A DNA stretch of 64,000 nt from Nonomuraea harbinensis (lineage in GTDB: Bacteria; Actinomycetota; Actinomycetes; Streptosporangiales; Streptosporangiaceae): assembly GCF_019396385.1 (NCBI RefSeq), contig NZ_JAHKRN010000032.1, positions 1-64,000 on the forward strand, read 5' to 3'. Below are positions 16,569-25,776 of this stretch, piece after piece (positions within the stretch are counted from its first letter, which is position 1; every line of letters begins with the position of its first letter). The translations under genes and the position numbers were made by a program. The notes under the pieces were generated by a model. It made no database searches and was not told the origin of the DNA. It saw only the letters and a program-made list of their open reading frames with translations.

Positions 16569-18193
16569 GCCACTGCCTCCAGGACGGTTCCGTTCTCCAG
16601 GGTCACCACGTGGTCGGCCTGCCGAATGGTGTCGGGGCGGTGGGCGATCATCAGGCAGGTACGGCCCCGCCGCACCTGCGAAAGGGCCTGCTCGGTGCGC
16701 GGGTCCACGTGCGAGGTGGCCTCGTCGAGCACCAGGACGGGCGCGTCTGCCAGCAGCGCCCGCGCGATGGCCAGGCGCTGCCGCTGCCCGCCCGAAAGCG
16801 TCGCGCCGCGCTCCCCCAGAGGCGTGTCGTAGCCGCCGGGCAGCTCGGTGATGAAGTCGTGGGCGGCGGCCAGGCGGGCGGCGGCGATCAGTTGCTCGTC
16901 GCCGGCGTCCGGCCTGGCCAGGCGCAGGTTCTCGGCCACGGTGCCGTGGAAGAGGTAGGTGTCCTGGGCGACGATCGCGACGCCGCCGCGCAGGGCGTCC
17001 AGGGAAAGGTCGCGTACGTCGACGCCGCCGATGCTGACCCGCCCCTCGTCAGGGTCGTGGTGGCGCTGCAGGAGAGCTGCCAGCGTGCTCTTGCCCGCGC
17101 CCGACGGGCCGACCAGGGCGACGGTGCGGCCCGGCTCGACGGTGAAGCTGACCTCGCGGACGGCGGGCCGCTCGGAGCCCGGATAGGCGAAGGTGACGCC
17201 CTCGAACGTGATGGCAGGTGGCGTGGGGAAGTCGTGCCGCGTTCCCCGATCCGCGACGGCAGGGGAGGCCGCCAGCAGGACCTCGATGCCGTCGACCGCC
17301 GTTATCCCGAGATATCCGGCATGCCAGGCGTTGGAGAGATTCTTCACAGGACGGAAGCACTCGACGGCGATCACCAGGACCGCGAACACCTCCCACGCGC
17401 TGCCCGAGGTCGTCGCGGCGAGAACGGCCCCGGCAGTGCCCGCCTGCACGAAGAACGCGCTGACCCCGGTCTCGACAAGGGAGACCCTGAGCTGACGCAT
17501 CGTGGTCAGATAGAGATCATGGGCTCGCCCGGCCAGCCGCGTCCCCAGGGTGCCGACCGCGCCGAAGGCCCGCAGCGTCGCCACGCCCTGCATCGCCTCC
17601 AGGTAGTCCGAGGCCAGCGCGGCGAACGCGGCCCAGCGGCCACGTCCCCGCCGCAGCAGGGTCGCGTCCCAGAACCTGGGGATGGTCAGGACACCGGCCA
17701 CGGCGGCGGCCAGGACGGCGGCCGCTGCCGCGTTGACCGTGAACAGCCAGCCGGCCAGCGCCACCGGCACGCAGAAGGTGACCACGACCTGCGGAAGGTA
17801 GCGGCTGAAGTACGGGTCGAGCCCTTCCACGCCATCCACCAGCGTGGTCTGCACATTTCCCGTGCGGGTGCCGGTCAGGTGGGCGGGGCCCAGCCGTCCC
17901 AGGTGGACGATCAGCCGGTCGCGCAACCTGGCTTTGATCAGCCCGCCCGCCCACACGGTCACCGCCTCTCTGGCCCACAAGAGCGCCGCCCGCACCGCGA
18001 TCACCGCGAAGACCCAGGCCAGCAGGCGCACCGCGGCCGGGGTGTCACCGCGGATCAGGGCTGCCAGGGCCGCGGTGAGCAGAACCGCCTGGGTGACGTA
18101 CGCGGCGCTGACCGCCAGGCCAAGCGCCACACAGGCCGCGCACGGCCCCCGCACGCTCCCGGCCAGCTGCAGCAGCCGGCGATGAATGATCAA
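16565..18193 (-). CDS. ABC half-transporter (TM-ATPase), metallophore type, first subunit
   Basis: About 542 residues with an N-terminal transmembrane domain (first helix near ACVALGLAVSAAYVTQAVLL) and a C-terminal ATPase: GPSGAGKSTLAALLQ, LSGGQRQRLAIARALL, VLVLDEATSHVD, IAHRPDT. The open frame extends to 18286, but it would enter the Fur/Zur-like boxes. TTG at 18193 follows GGAGG at 8 nt and is the better start. Translationally coupled to the next half-transporter. Divergent from the binding-protein operon at 18310, so both units probably answer to the same metal-responsive repressor. Confidence 0.85.
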   Translation of the reverse strand: MIIHRRLLQLAGSVRGPCAACVALGLAVSAAYVTQAVLLTAALAALIRGDTPAAVRLLAWVFAVIAVRAALLWAREAVTVWAGGLIKARLRDRLIVHLGRLGPAHLTGTRTGNVQTTLVDGVEGLDPYFSRYLPQVVVTFCVPVALAGWLFTVNAAAAAVLAAAVAGVLTIPRFWDATLLRRGRGRWAAFAALASDYLEAMQGVATLRAFGAVGTLGTRLAGRAHDLYLTTMRQLRVSLVETGVSAFFVQAGTAGAVLAATTSGSAWEVFAVLVIAVECFRPVKNLSNAWHAGYLGITAVDGIEVLLAASPAVADRGTRHDFPTPPAITFEGVTFAYPGSERPAVREVSFTVEPGRTVALVGPSGAGKSTLAALLQRHHDPDEGRVSIGGVDVRDLSLDALRGGVAIVAQDTYLFHGTVAENLRLARPDAGDEQLIAAARLAAAHDFITELPGGYDTPLGERGATLSGGQRQRLAIARALLADAPVLVLDEATSHVDPRTEQALSQVRRGRTCLMIAHRPDTIRQADHVVTLENGTVLEAVA

Positions 18194-18256
18194 CGCGCTG
18201 TCCTCCGAGTCCCTGAAGCACACGATGTGCCGACTTGATGCGAAGCGAGAGTAAAT

Positions 18257-18296
18257 GATAACTATTTTCATTGTCCATTTCGACAATGATTTTCAC
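18257..18296. promoter_or_regulatory. Tandem Fur/Zur-like boxes in divergent promoter
   Basis: Two 15-bp sites, TGATAACTATTTTCA (18257-18271) and CGACAATGATTTTCA (18282-18296), fit the Zur consensus of actinobacteria (TGAAAATGATTTTCA-like) and more loosely the Fur box. They are 25 bp apart centre to centre, and CATTGTC/GACAATG forms a dyad between them. The patch is strikingly AT-rich for this genome. Metal-dependent repression of both flanking operons is inferred. The iron regulator IdeR/DmdR uses a different motif (TTAGGTTAGGCTAACC). Confidence 0.68.
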
Positions 18297-18309
18297 TACT
18301 GGAGGCCCC

Positions 18310-19329
18310 ATGCGCTACGGCGCTTTCTCCATCGGCGGATACCACGCCCGGCCTGCGCTGAGGCGATGCCTCCTCGCCCTGATACCGCTCGTCCTGGTGG
18401 CGTCCTGTGGTCAGAGCGCCCCCCAAGCCGGCACCACGGCCACGGCACCTCCACCGGCCGCCACCGCGACCGCTGCCCCGGTCTCCCCGGTCCGCGCGGC
18501 CTTGACCATCACCGACCCGCACGGCAAGAGGTTCACACTGAAGAAGAAGCCCGAACGCGTCGTCTGCCTGACCGGCCTGTGCGACGACGCCCTCGTCGAG
18601 CTGGGCCTGACCCCTGTGGCCACGACCACGCCCGGCCTGCTCTCCCACTCCGCCTACCTGGGCGCGAAGGGCTCCGACGTCCCGGTCATCCCCGGCAGCT
18701 TCGGCGGCGAGGACGTCGCCAGGATCGCCGAGGCGAAACCGGACCTGGTGATCGGCCTCGCCGGTGTGCACGACCAGCTCAGGACCGCCGTGGAGAAGTT
18801 CGCGCCGCTGTGGGTGGTCCAGGTCAAGTCGTACGACGACTCCATCGGGTACCTGCGCGCGCTCGCCCAGCTCACCGACCGCGGGCAACAGCAGGCCGAG
18901 GCCGAGACCCGCTTCCGCGCCAAGCTCGCCGACGGAACGACCCGGTCCAAGGCTGCCGGGCTGGACAAGACGCCGGTCCTGGCGATGTACGGGGGTACCT
19001 CCCTGGGCGTCAACACGACCGAAGACGTGCTGGGCCACTTCATGTCGCAGTTCTTCGCCTACCCCTGGCCCAGCAAGGGCGGCGGCTTCGAGACCGCGCA
19101 GGCCTACAGCATCGAGGAGATCCTGGCCAAGGCCCCTCAGATCATCTTCATCCAGTCTTTCGGCACCAAGGTCAGCGACCACTACAAGGACAACCCGGTG
19201 TGGAAGCGCGTTCCCGCCGTATCGGCCGGCAAGGTGTTCGAGGTGCCGACCGAACTGTGGGCGTCCGGCCGGGGCACCAGGGCGTTCGGCATCATCCTGG
19301 ACGAAGCGCTCGCCAAGGCCGCCGGGTGA
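18310..19329 (+). CDS. Siderophore/metallophore-binding lipoprotein (FecB/FepB type)
   Basis: A 339-residue substrate-binding protein of the iron-siderophore ABC class. The signal sequence ends in a lipobox VASC with the lipidated cysteine at residue 33, so it is anchored outside the membrane. After a Thr/Ala/Pro-rich spacer the periplasmic-binding fold begins: ITDPHGKRFTLKKKPERVVC then DDALVELGLTPVATTTPGLL. ATG 18310 follows GGAGG closely; an upstream in-frame ATG at 18271 lies inside the repressor boxes and is unlikely. First gene of a four-gene operon with overlapping ends (GTGA into the next gene). Confidence 0.9.
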   Translation: MRYGAFSIGGYHARPALRRCLLALIPLVLVASCGQSAPQAGTTATAPPPAATATAAPVSPVRAALTITDPHGKRFTLKKKPERVVCLTGLCDDALVELGLTPVATTTPGLLSHSAYLGAKGSDVPVIPGSFGGEDVARIAEAKPDLVIGLAGVHDQLRTAVEKFAPLWVVQVKSYDDSIGYLRALAQLTDRGQQQAEAETRFRAKLADGTTRSKAAGLDKTPVLAMYGGTSLGVNTTEDVLGHFMSQFFAYPWPSKGGGFETAQAYSIEEILAKAPQIIFIQSFGTKVSDHYKDNPVWKRVPAVSAGKVFEVPTELWASGRGTRAFGIILDEALAKAAG

Positions 19330-20312
19330 GCGCTGCGCTCGGCGCGCGTCCGGTCGCGCCTTGGGCGACCGGCCTCGGCCTCGCCGTCGCGGCACTGGCC
19401 GGCCTCTGCCTCGGCACGCCGTTCGTGGCTCCGCAGGACCTCCTCGCGATGGCTCCCGAGTCGATCGCGCACCTCGTGGTCTGGGAACTGCGCGTGCCCC
19501 GCGTGCTGATCGGCCTGGCGGGCGGCGCGGCGATCGGCACGGCCGGGCTCCTGCTGCAGGAGTCCCTCAGGAATCGGCTGGCCGTGCCTGAGATGCTCGG
19601 CGTCTCGACCGGGGCCGCACTAGCGGTGAGCGTATGCGTGATCTGGACGCTGCCCGTGCCGCCCTCGCTCTACCCGCTGGCGGGCCTGTCCGGCGCCGCC
19701 CTCGGCGGGCTCGTCACGCTGGCCGCGGCCCGTTCGGGCCGCAGCGCCGGAGGCGTCCTGCTGATCGGCGCCGCCGTCTCGACCGGCATCCAGGCGCTGC
19801 TGCTGGCCGTGATGGCTACCGCCGACCGCCTTCAGTACGACATGCTCTTCCGCTATCTCGTCGGCAGCCTGTCCGGTCTGATGTGGGAGCAGGCCTCGGA
19901 GACACTGCCGTGGTTCGCCGTCGCGCTCCCCCTCGTCGTGCTGTGCGTCCCCGCGCTCAGCCTGCTGCGCCTCGGTGACGACGCGGCCGCCTCGCTCGGC
20001 AGCCGGGTGAACCTCGCCCGTCTCGGGGTGCTCGCGGTGGCCACCCTGCTGATCGGCGCCGTGACCGGGCCGTGCGGCCCGATCGCGTGGGTGGGTTTCC
20101 TGGCGCCGGTGCTGGCCAGGCGGTTGCGCCCGCACGCGGGAGCCCGGGGCTGGCTTCCATGGTCGGCCGCGCTCGGGGCTCTGGTCACCGTGACGGCCGA
20201 CCTGGCCGCCCGGCTGGCCTTCGATCCGGTGGAGACGCCTCTCGGGGCGTGGACGGCGCTGACCGGCGTGCTGGTGGGGGCCGTACTGCTGCGCCGGCGG
20301 GCGACCTCATGA
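19326..20312 (+). CDS. FecCD family ABC permease (first)
   Basis: A 328-residue integral membrane permease of the siderophore/cobalamin importer family. Typical segments are LVVWELRVPRVLIGLAGGAA, GTAGLLLQESLRNRLAVPEM, LGVSTGAALAVS and GPIAWVGFLAPVLARRL. About nine to ten helices are expected. GTG 19326 overlaps the lipoprotein stop (GTGA). Functions with the second permease and the FecE-type ATPase. Confidence 0.9.
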   Translation: MSAALGARPVAPWATGLGLAVAALAGLCLGTPFVAPQDLLAMAPESIAHLVVWELRVPRVLIGLAGGAAIGTAGLLLQESLRNRLAVPEMLGVSTGAALAVSVCVIWTLPVPPSLYPLAGLSGAALGGLVTLAAARSGRSAGGVLLIGAAVSTGIQALLLAVMATADRLQYDMLFRYLVGSLSGLMWEQASETLPWFAVALPLVVLCVPALSLLRLGDDAAASLGSRVNLARLGVLAVATLLIGAVTGPCGPIAWVGFLAPVLARRLRPHAGARGWLPWSAALGALVTVTADLAARLAFDPVETPLGAWTALTGVLVGAVLLRRRATS

Positions 20313-21280
20313 CGTCGGCGAGGCCCGCTCGGGGTGTCGCGGCGGCGGCCCTGCTCCTGGCGGTCGCGGCTGTGCACCTGCTCGCCTCCGGTCAGCCGCT
20401 CGGCGCGATCACCGGCCTGCTCGACGGCGCCGCGGACGGCCAGGCGGAGAAGATCGTGTGGGAGCTGAGCGTGCCGAGGCTGCTCACCGCCCTGCTCACC
20501 GGCGCCGCCCTGGGCGTCGCCGGATACGTGCTGCAGGCCACGCTGCGCAACACGCTGGCCGCGCCCGAGTTCTCCGGAGTGAACCCCGGCGCGGTGCTCG
20601 GCATCCTCGGCGGGCTCACCCTCGGCCTGTTCCCCGCCGGCTCCGCGGCGGGGGCGCTGCTCGCCGCCCTCGCCGGGGGCGCGCTGGGCGGCGGGCTCAC
20701 CTGGCTGCTGTCGGCGGGCCGAGACCCGGCCGGCCTGGTGGTGCACGGCCTGCTCGGCAGCGCGCTGCTGGCCGGGCTGACCACGATGCTGCTCGCCTAC
20801 CAGCCGAGCAGGTTCGGCAACGCGCTGCGCTGGCTGATCGGCTCGGTGGAGGGAAGGGTGTGGGAGCACCTGGCCCTCACCTCCTGGTGGATCGCCGGCG
20901 GCATCGCCGTGGCCTGGGCGTGCGCGGGCATGCTGGCCGTCCTGTCGCCCAGCGACGACCACGCCGCCTCGCTCGGTGTGCACCCCGGCCTCGGCCGGGC
21001 CGTCGCACTGACCGTGGCGATCATGCTTACCGCCGGCGCGGCCAGCCTGGCGGGGGCGATCGCCTTCGTCGGCCTGGCCGCCCCGCATGTCGCGCGCAGA
21101 CTGGGCGGCCGCGTCCGCACCGTCGCCGTCGTCGGCGCCATCGCGCTCGCGGGCGCTGACAGCCTCGCCCAGCTCGCCGGGCAACTCCTCGACGGCACGC
21201 ACCGGCTCGGCATCCCGACCGGCGTGATCACCGCACTGGCCGGCGCCGCCGTCCTCATCAGACTGGGAAGATCACAATGA
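20309..21280 (+). CDS. FecCD family ABC permease (second)
   Basis: A 323-residue partner permease. The family segments are IVWELSVPRLLTALLTGAAL, GVAGYVLQATLRNTLAAPEF, SGVNPGAVLGILGG and GAIAFVGLAAPHVARRLGG. It starts at ATG 20309 overlapping the preceding stop (ATGA) and ends overlapping the ATPase start (ATGA), so the three are translated together. The two permeases differ enough to form a heterodimeric channel. Confidence 0.9.
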   Translation: MTSARPARGVAAAALLLAVAAVHLLASGQPLGAITGLLDGAADGQAEKIVWELSVPRLLTALLTGAALGVAGYVLQATLRNTLAAPEFSGVNPGAVLGILGGLTLGLFPAGSAAGALLAALAGGALGGGLTWLLSAGRDPAGLVVHGLLGSALLAGLTTMLLAYQPSRFGNALRWLIGSVEGRVWEHLALTSWWIAGGIAVAWACAGMLAVLSPSDDHAASLGVHPGLGRAVALTVAIMLTAGAASLAGAIAFVGLAAPHVARRLGGRVRTVAVVGAIALAGADSLAQLAGQLLDGTHRLGIPTGVITALAGAAVLIRLGRSQ

Positions 21281-22050
21281 GCGTCAAGGTCGAGGACCTG
21301 CACTTCTCGTACCCCACCCGCCCCGTCCTGACCCGCATCGACCTCACCGTCGAGCCCGGCGAGTTCGTCGCCCTGGTCGGCGTCAACGGCTGCGGCAAAA
21401 GCACGCTGCTGCGCCTCATCGCCGGCCTGCTCAGACCGTCGTCCGGCAGGATCCTGCTCGGCGGGGCGGAGCTGACGTCGCTGTCGCGGCGGCAGGTGGC
21501 GCGGCGGCTGGCGGTCCTGCACCAGAGCCTGCCCCCCGTCCCCGCGATGACCGTGCGCCAACTCGTCCGCCAGGGCCGCTATCCCCACCAGGGACCGTTC
21601 GGCCTGCTGCGGGAGTCGGACTCCATGGACGAGGCGCTGGAGCTGGCCGGGGTCGCCCATCTCGCCGACCGCGTCCTCGACACGCTGTCCGGCGGTGAGC
21701 GTCAGCGCGTCCGGCTGGCGCTCGCCGTGGCCCAGAACACCCGCATCCTGCTCCTGGACGAGCCGACCGCCCATCTGGACATCCGCCATCAGCTCGAGGT
21801 CCTGGAACTGGTGCGCGCCCTGCGTGAGATCCGCGGACTCACGGTCGTGACCGTCCTGCACGAGCTGGACCATGCGGCTCGCTTCGCCGAACGCATCGTC
21901 GCTCTCCACGAGGGACGGGTCTGGGCCGACGGCCCACCGAAGCACGTGATCACACCGGAACTCCTGGCTGACGTGTTCGGCGTGGCCGGACGGGTGGTCA
22001 CAGACGAACTGCACGGGTCACCCCGCTGCCTGCTCGACGCCGCCCTGTAG
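21277..22050 (+). CDS. FecE-type ABC transporter ATPase
   Basis: A 257-residue cytoplasmic ATPase that powers the FecCD permeases. Motifs: Walker A GVNGCGKSTLLRLIAGLL, Q-loop region in VLHQSLPPVPAMTVRQLV, signature LSGGERQRVRLALAVAQ, Walker B ILLLDEPTAHLD, H-loop VLHELDH. Length is normal. ATG 21277 overlaps the previous gene. Immediately after its stop codon begins a degraded IS5 transposase on the other strand, which may have removed downstream genes of the operon. Confidence 0.92.
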   Translation: MSVKVEDLHFSYPTRPVLTRIDLTVEPGEFVALVGVNGCGKSTLLRLIAGLLRPSSGRILLGGAELTSLSRRQVARRLAVLHQSLPPVPAMTVRQLVRQGRYPHQGPFGLLRESDSMDEALELAGVAHLADRVLDTLSGGERQRVRLALAVAQNTRILLLDEPTAHLDIRHQLEVLELVRALREIRGLTVVTVLHELDHAARFAERIVALHEGRVWADGPPKHVITPELLADVFGVAGRVVTDELHGSPRCLLDAAL

Positions 22051-22052
22051 CC

Positions 22053-22420
22053 GCTGCCGAGACCGCGTATTCGCAGACCAGGTGGATCTTGCTGGTCAGC
22101 CCGCCGCGGGATCGGCCGAGGGCGTGATCTGCCGGCGAGCCTGTGACGAGCCCCCTTTACGGGCACCGGCGGCGTGCTGGTGCGCACGCACGATGGTCGA
22201 GTCCACCGCCACCAGCCCATCGACGTCACCGTGCGCATCCGCCCGGCCCTGCACCGCATGCGGCATCGCGGGGAACGTTGCTGTCCCTGGCCCAGCGCCG
22301 GAACCGCGTGTACAGGCTCTGCCAGGACCCGTACCGGGGCGGAACGTCCCGCCATGCCACACCGGTACGGATCTTCCACGTATCGGCTCCCGTACGGATC
22401 TGGCACGGCCAGTAGTTCTA
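22053..22420 (-). pseudogene. IS5 family (IS427-like) transposase remnant
   Basis: Minus-strand pieces in different frames give GVAWRDVPPRYGSWQSLYTRF, then the DDE region VDSTIVRAHQHAAGARKGGS, then DHALGRSRGGLTSKIHLV. The order is that of IS427-type transposases, but frames change at least once (a shift near 22260 and another near 22130). The C-terminal half is missing at the boundary with the FecE gene. Non-functional. Confidence 0.75.
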
Positions 22421-22459
22421 CAGAAGGCGCCCGTAGCCGGGGACGGCATGCTCTGAGAC

Positions 22460-22922
22460 ATGCAGAACGTGGACATCTGGAGTGAAGAGTTCGGCGCCGC
22501 GACGGACACGCCGATCCTGCTGATCATGGGTTCGATCGCAGGACCGCCGGACGCTCATCGACGGCATGATCGCCGAGCAGCGGATCCTGCACGGCACCGG
22601 ACTGCCGTTCGACGAGGACGAGGCCCGCCGGTTGCAGGAGCGCGTCCACGACCGGGCTCGCGACCTGTCGGCTGTGGCCAACCACCGGCTGGCCGCGGCG
22701 GCCGACCCCGGCTTCGAGCCAGCTGGCGTACTGGACCAGGTGAAAGCGCCCACGCTGGTCATCGAGGGCAGCCACGAGCCGGTCAAGCCAGGTCACGGCG
22801 CGATCATCGCCGAGCGGATCCCAGGGGCACGGCTGATGATCGTTGCGGGCATGGGGCACACGCTGCCACCGGAGACCCACCAGGAACTGGCCGACGCGAT
22901 CCTCGCCCACACGGCCGAGTGA
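22460..22922 (+). pseudogene. Alpha/beta hydrolase, internally deleted
   Basis: Starts like a small alpha/beta hydrolase (MQNVDIWSEEFG then TDTPILLIMGSIAG) but loses frame near 22545. The remainder (from about 22566) gives the lid-like segment and C-terminus: PAGVLDQVKAPTLVIEGSHE, PGARLMIVAGMGHTLPP with the catalytic histidine. The nucleophile elbow (GxSxG) and about 130 residues in the middle are absent. This is a deletion remnant just upstream of an ABC transporter operon. Confidence 0.7.
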
Positions 22923-22931
22923 GGAAGTCTG

Positions 22932-23687
22932 TTGAACGATCCCTGCGCCCCCGCTATCGAAGTACTGGACCTGACTCAGCGCTTCGGCGCCGTGCTCGCC
23001 GTCGACCGGCTCAGCCTCAGCATCCCGGCGGGGATGTTCTACGGCATCGTGGGCCCCAACGGGGCCGGCAAGACCACCACGTTGACGGCCATGTGCGGGT
23101 TGCGGGAGCCGACCGCGGGCACGATCCGGGTCGCCGGTCATGACCTGCGCACCGCGCGGGAGGCCGCGCTCGCGCAGCTCGGCGTCATGATGGACGGATT
23201 GTCCCTGCCCGAGCGGCTGACCGCCGCCGAGGTCCTGCGCTACAGCGCCGGACTGCGCGGCCTGGACGGCGGCTGGCGGGCACGGGCCGGCGATCTGCTG
23301 GAGATCCTCGGACTCGACGCGGTTCCGCGCACACTGATCGTGGAGTACTCCACCGGCATGCGCAAGAAGATCAATCTTGCGCTGGCGCTGCTGCACCGGC
23401 CCCGGGTGCTCGTGCTGGACGAGCCGTTCGAGGCGATCGACCCGGTCTCGGCCCGCTCCATCGAGCAGGTGCTCAAGCAGTACGTCGACGCCGGCGGCAC
23501 GGTGGTCCTGTCGAGCCACATCATGGACTTCGTCGAGCGTAACTGCCGTCGGGTGGCGGTGGTGGCCGGCGGCCGGGTGCTGGTTGAAGGGCCGGTGGCG
23601 GAGGTGGCCGCGGGCTCGACGCTGAACGAACGGTTCGTCGAGCTGGTGGGCGCCGATCCGGTGCGGCCGCTGGAGTGGCTGTCATGA
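22932..23687 (+). CDS. ABC-2 type transporter ATPase
   Basis: A 251-residue cytoplasmic ATPase of the drug/antibiotic ABC-2 exporter class. Motifs: Walker A GPNGAGKTTTLTAMCGLREP, Q-loop LGVMMDGLSLPERLTA, signature YSTGMRKKINLALALL, Walker B VLVLDEPFEAIDP. TTG 22932 lies 10 bp after the hydrolase remnant with GAGGAAG upstream. The stop overlaps the permease start (ATGA). Substrate unknown. Confidence 0.88.
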   Translation: MNDPCAPAIEVLDLTQRFGAVLAVDRLSLSIPAGMFYGIVGPNGAGKTTTLTAMCGLREPTAGTIRVAGHDLRTAREAALAQLGVMMDGLSLPERLTAAEVLRYSAGLRGLDGGWRARAGDLLEILGLDAVPRTLIVEYSTGMRKKINLALALLHRPRVLVLDEPFEAIDPVSARSIEQVLKQYVDAGGTVVLSSHIMDFVERNCRRVAVVAGGRVLVEGPVAEVAAGSTLNERFVELVGADPVRPLEWLS

Positions 23688-25253
23688 CCCGGGCCTTGCT
23701 CGCGCTCAAGCTGCGCCTGTTGCGCAACGGCCCGCACAACGAGCGCGCCTTCAGCCTGGTCGCCGGGCTCGTCCTGGCCGCCCTGGTGATCGCGGGCACG
23801 TCATCGACCGCCGATGGCGTGATCCACGAGGGCTGGATCGCCGTGGCGCTCACAGTATGGGGCGGCATGTGGCTGTTCGGGCCGCTGGCCCAGCCTCGCC
23901 ATGATCCGTCGGTCATCTCCCGCGAGTGGTTGCGCGGTTATCCGCTGCGGTCGTGGCGGCTGGCGCGGGCCCTGTCGTGGACCGAACTGCTGGGCGTCGG
24001 CCCGCTGATCACGGTGGCGTGCCTGTCGTCGCTGGCGGTGCTCGCCGCGCCGGGTGGCACGGCGGCGGTCGCGACCGCCATCGCCGCGGTCGCGGCCCAG
24101 CTGTATCTCCTCACCTGGGCGGGCAAGACGGTGGCGGCGCTGGCGTCCTGGCTGCTGCAGACCCGGGCCGGGATGACGCTGGCCGCCGTACAGACCGCGA
24201 TCATGCTCGCGCTGTCGTTCGCCGGATGGGTGCCGATCGCGGCCTGGCTGCTGCCGCGTCTCGGCGAGGGGGACACCTCCCTGGTCACCCCCACGGCCGG
24301 GCAACTGCCCGAGCCGGTGATCGACGTCCTCGCCACCTTGCCCACCGGCTGGGGGTATAGCGCGGCGCTCGCCGCCCGCGACGGCGCCGGGACGGGAGCG
24401 GTCCTGCTGCCACTGGCGGCGCTGCTGACCTCGGGCGCCCTGTTGCACCTGTGCTGGATCGCGCTGACGGCTCGCGCCCTGCGGCGGCCGGCCGTACCGG
24501 CACGTGGGCTGTCCTTGCCGTACGCGACACCGCAGGTGGCCGCGGTCGTCTCGCGAGAGCTGGTCACCTGGCTCCGTGACCCGGCGCGCGGCGTCGAGCT
24601 GCGCAGCGCCTGGCTGACACCCCTGCTGATGGCGCTCATCATCGCCTTCACCGACTGGAGCTGGGCACTGCCCCTGGTAGGCCCAGCAGCCGCCGTGTTC
24701 GGCGCGATGGTCGCGATCAACACCTATGCCCTGGACGGCACGGCCCTGTGGCAGCTCCTCACCACACCGGGCGCCCTCAAGGCCGACGTGCACGGACGGA
24801 TGGCCGCGTGGGCCCTGCTTGTTCGGCCTGCCGGCCATCGCGCTGGCGGCCGTGCTGTGGGCCGCGACCGGCTCACCCTTGGGAGGTGCCGCCCTCGGCG
24901 GCGCCATCACCGCGGCCGCGGCGGGTTGCGCCGGGGCGCCGTTGCTCGCGCTCGTGATGCCGGCCGTGGGCACCGACGCCCGCGATCGCATCTACCCGGG
25001 ACAGCGAGCGGGCGATCCGACGGGCGGACAGATGACGATCTTCCCCGTGGTCCTGCCGGCCGCCATCCTGCCCGGCGTCATCGGCGGTTCGTGGTGGGGG
25101 AACGTCCTCGTCGCCGTCCTGGTGGCCACCGTTCTGGGCGCGACACCCGCGCTCACCGTGCGCCTGCTCCAGCGGCGCGGCACCGGCCTGCTGGAGGCGA
25201 TGACCACCCGCGACACCGGGCTCCTGCGCGCAGCCGCCCGCACGAAGAGCTGA
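23684..25253 (+). pseudogene. ABC-2 type permease with frameshift
   Basis: A membrane protein of about 520 residues with many hydrophobic segments (LVAGLVLAALVIAGTSS, LITVACLSSLAVLAAPGG, WLTPLLMALIIAFTDWSW, IFPVVLPAAILPGVIGGSWW). The frame is continuous from ATG 23684 to about 24815 and then shifts: GRMAAWAL is followed in another frame by LFGLPAIALAAVLWAATG, down to the stop at 25253. A small indel at 24811-24822 (GGGCCCTGCTTG) explains it. If the shift is a sequencing error, this is the functional partner of the ATPase at 22932. Confidence 0.75.
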
Positions 25254-25393
25254 CCCACCCGGCCGCTCCATCATCCCTTTACCGATCACCGGCGTCCGCT
25301 CAGGCCACGCAGACGTCCAGGCCGGGTTTCCATGTCCAGCCGGAACCGGCCGTTGAGTTCGAGACATCGTCAGCACTGAGCGGCGCTGCGGCG

Positions 25394-25594
25394 TCAATAG
25401 CAACGCATGTCCAACCAGGTGCCGTCGTACATGCCGTCCAGGTGGAGAATCATGGAGTTCGTGGCGGAGGTGCCATCCACGGGGGTGCCGGACACGTCGA
25501 ATGGTGTGTAGGCGACCAGCTCGTAGTCGCCGAGGTCTCCGTCGGGGTCCTCGATCTTCGCCTGGCGGTAGTGGTTCAGCACCTCCTCTCGCAT
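25394..25594 (-). CDS. Hypothetical protein, 66 residues
   Basis: Not recognised. The sequence MREEVLNHYRQAKIEDPDGD then TNSMILHLDGMYDGTWLDMR is acidic and soluble with no signal or membrane segment. The codon pattern looks coding. The open frame extends upstream to 25666, but this extension is low-complexity. It could be the C-terminal remainder of a longer gene. The ribosome-binding site is weak. Confidence 0.45.
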   Translation of the reverse strand: MREEVLNHYRQAKIEDPDGDLGDYELVAYTPFDVSGTPVDGTSATNSMILHLDGMYDGTWLDMRCY

Positions 25595-25776
25595 GAAGTC
25601 CCGCTCTGCTCGGCGACGGCTATCGCATCGACCGCCGTCGCGCAGGCGCTCCTGCGCGACCAGCACACCCGACGCGCAGCTGATCAGATCGACATCGAGG
25701 GGCCGTCCGGCAGCACGACACCACCACCAGAAGGGAATGGGTATAGCCGGCCGGACTCTTCGCTCCTGCCTGTCAC

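Noticed and set aside
14910..18193. The two half-transporters as CydD/CydC for cytochrome bd assembly
   Set aside because: No cydAB genes are nearby, and the pair faces a siderophore uptake operon across shared metal-type boxes. Kept only as an alternative.
18271..18309. Upstream ATG for the siderophore-binding lipoprotein
   Set aside because: It would lie inside the Fur/Zur-like boxes. The ATG at 18310 has GGAGG and a proper signal-peptide start.
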